The notes below the pieces were generated by a model. That model did not search any database and was not told the DNA's origin. It saw nothing but the letters and a program-made list of their open reading frames with translations. From Clostridia bacterium (GTDB taxonomy: Bacteria > Bacillota > Clostridia > TANB77 > CAG-508), in assembly GCA_017510825.1 (NCBI GenBank), contig JAFWMA010000004.1:1-40986 (forward strand): 40,986 nt of DNA, written 5' to 3'. Below, in pieces: positions 40,861-40,986 of this stretch (positions are counted from its first letter, which is position 1; each line of letters opens with the position of its first letter). Position numbers and translations under genes: made by a program.

Positions 40861-40986
40861 TATTTTAATAATTAGCCTTTCGCTATTGCTCCAGTTGGTT
40901 ACTACGTATAATTGCTCCACTTTATATTATTATCTTTTGCTAATCTATAATTTTAAGAAGACTGTGAATTGTAACAATATAAATTA
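40861..40986. other. Right-end intergenic sequence
   Basis: 126 bases with no gene or clear terminator. ATTGCTCCA occurs twice (near 40885 and 40911). Nothing else seen. Confidence 0.6.

Overview
This window is very AT-rich, almost all + strand and gene-dense, with AGGAGG-type ribosome binding sites. Its gene content points to an anaerobic, fermentative, uncultured gut-type member of the Clostridia (Bacillota): a trimeric [FeFe]-hydrogenase, L-lactate dehydrogenase, class II aldolase, an MreB homologue, a GT51 transglycosylase, a class B sortase remnant and cadherin-like surface domains. I cannot name the species.

Layout. 1-1.35 kb: 3' end of a surface beta-helix protein. 1.4-6.4 kb: hydrogenase operon (NuoE-like, NuoF-like, [FeFe] catalytic subunit) interrupted by a pilin-like gene and a long perfect hairpin. 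6.4-9.9 kb: small accessory genes (an orphan with its own promoter and terminator, a RusA resolvase, a Tim44-like zinc-ribbon protein, a GT51 transglycosylase, a tandem membrane protein). 9.9-19.4 kb: housekeeping genes (polA, lytic transglycosylase, YqeG phosphatase, prepilin peptidase, Xaa-Pro peptidase, mreB, a TetR regulator with an acyl-CoA synthetase). 19.4-22 kb: unknown proteins and a small metallo-hydrolase bracketed by copies of a 35-bp palindromic repeat. 22-31 kb: an unusually short prolyl-tRNA synthetase, a cadherin-like surface protein, phosphofructokinase, argS, an Alg14/Alg13-type glycosyltransferase pair, a Wzx-type flippase and glmM. 31-34.6 kb: a small membrane protein, a broken sortase B, ldh, fba, smpB. 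34.6-37 kb: a secreted Q/T/S-rich protein, a third repeat copy, a DtxR-like regulator and mnmA. 37-38.5 kb: the most interesting locus. 38.6-41 kb: an orphan cassette, RNase P RNA and two membrane-anchored unknowns.

Main discovery. At 37.09-38.53 kb a strong promoter is followed by two near-identical 46-nt repeats, each able to fold as an H-type pseudoknot with an A-rich third loop, then a terminator-like hairpin, then a 411-residue protein. Its first ~165 residues resemble CptN-family type III toxins (ToxN-like endoribonucleases). Its remainder is a full TcdA/CsdL-type tRNA t6A dehydratase (E1/ThiF fold). This is the textbook type III toxin-antitoxin layout, but with the toxin fused in frame to a tRNA-modification enzyme. 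Base composition changes sharply at the junction (about 19% versus 31% G+C by hand count), which supports a chimeric origin.

Other points of note: a three-copy 35-bp palindromic repeat, two of whose copies share a second conserved block; a class B sortase pseudogene with an in-frame stop; a pilin-like gene inside the hydrogenase operon; a ProRS without an editing domain; a phosphofructokinase with an unusual phosphoryl-donor signature; and an expanded P12 arm in RNase P RNA.
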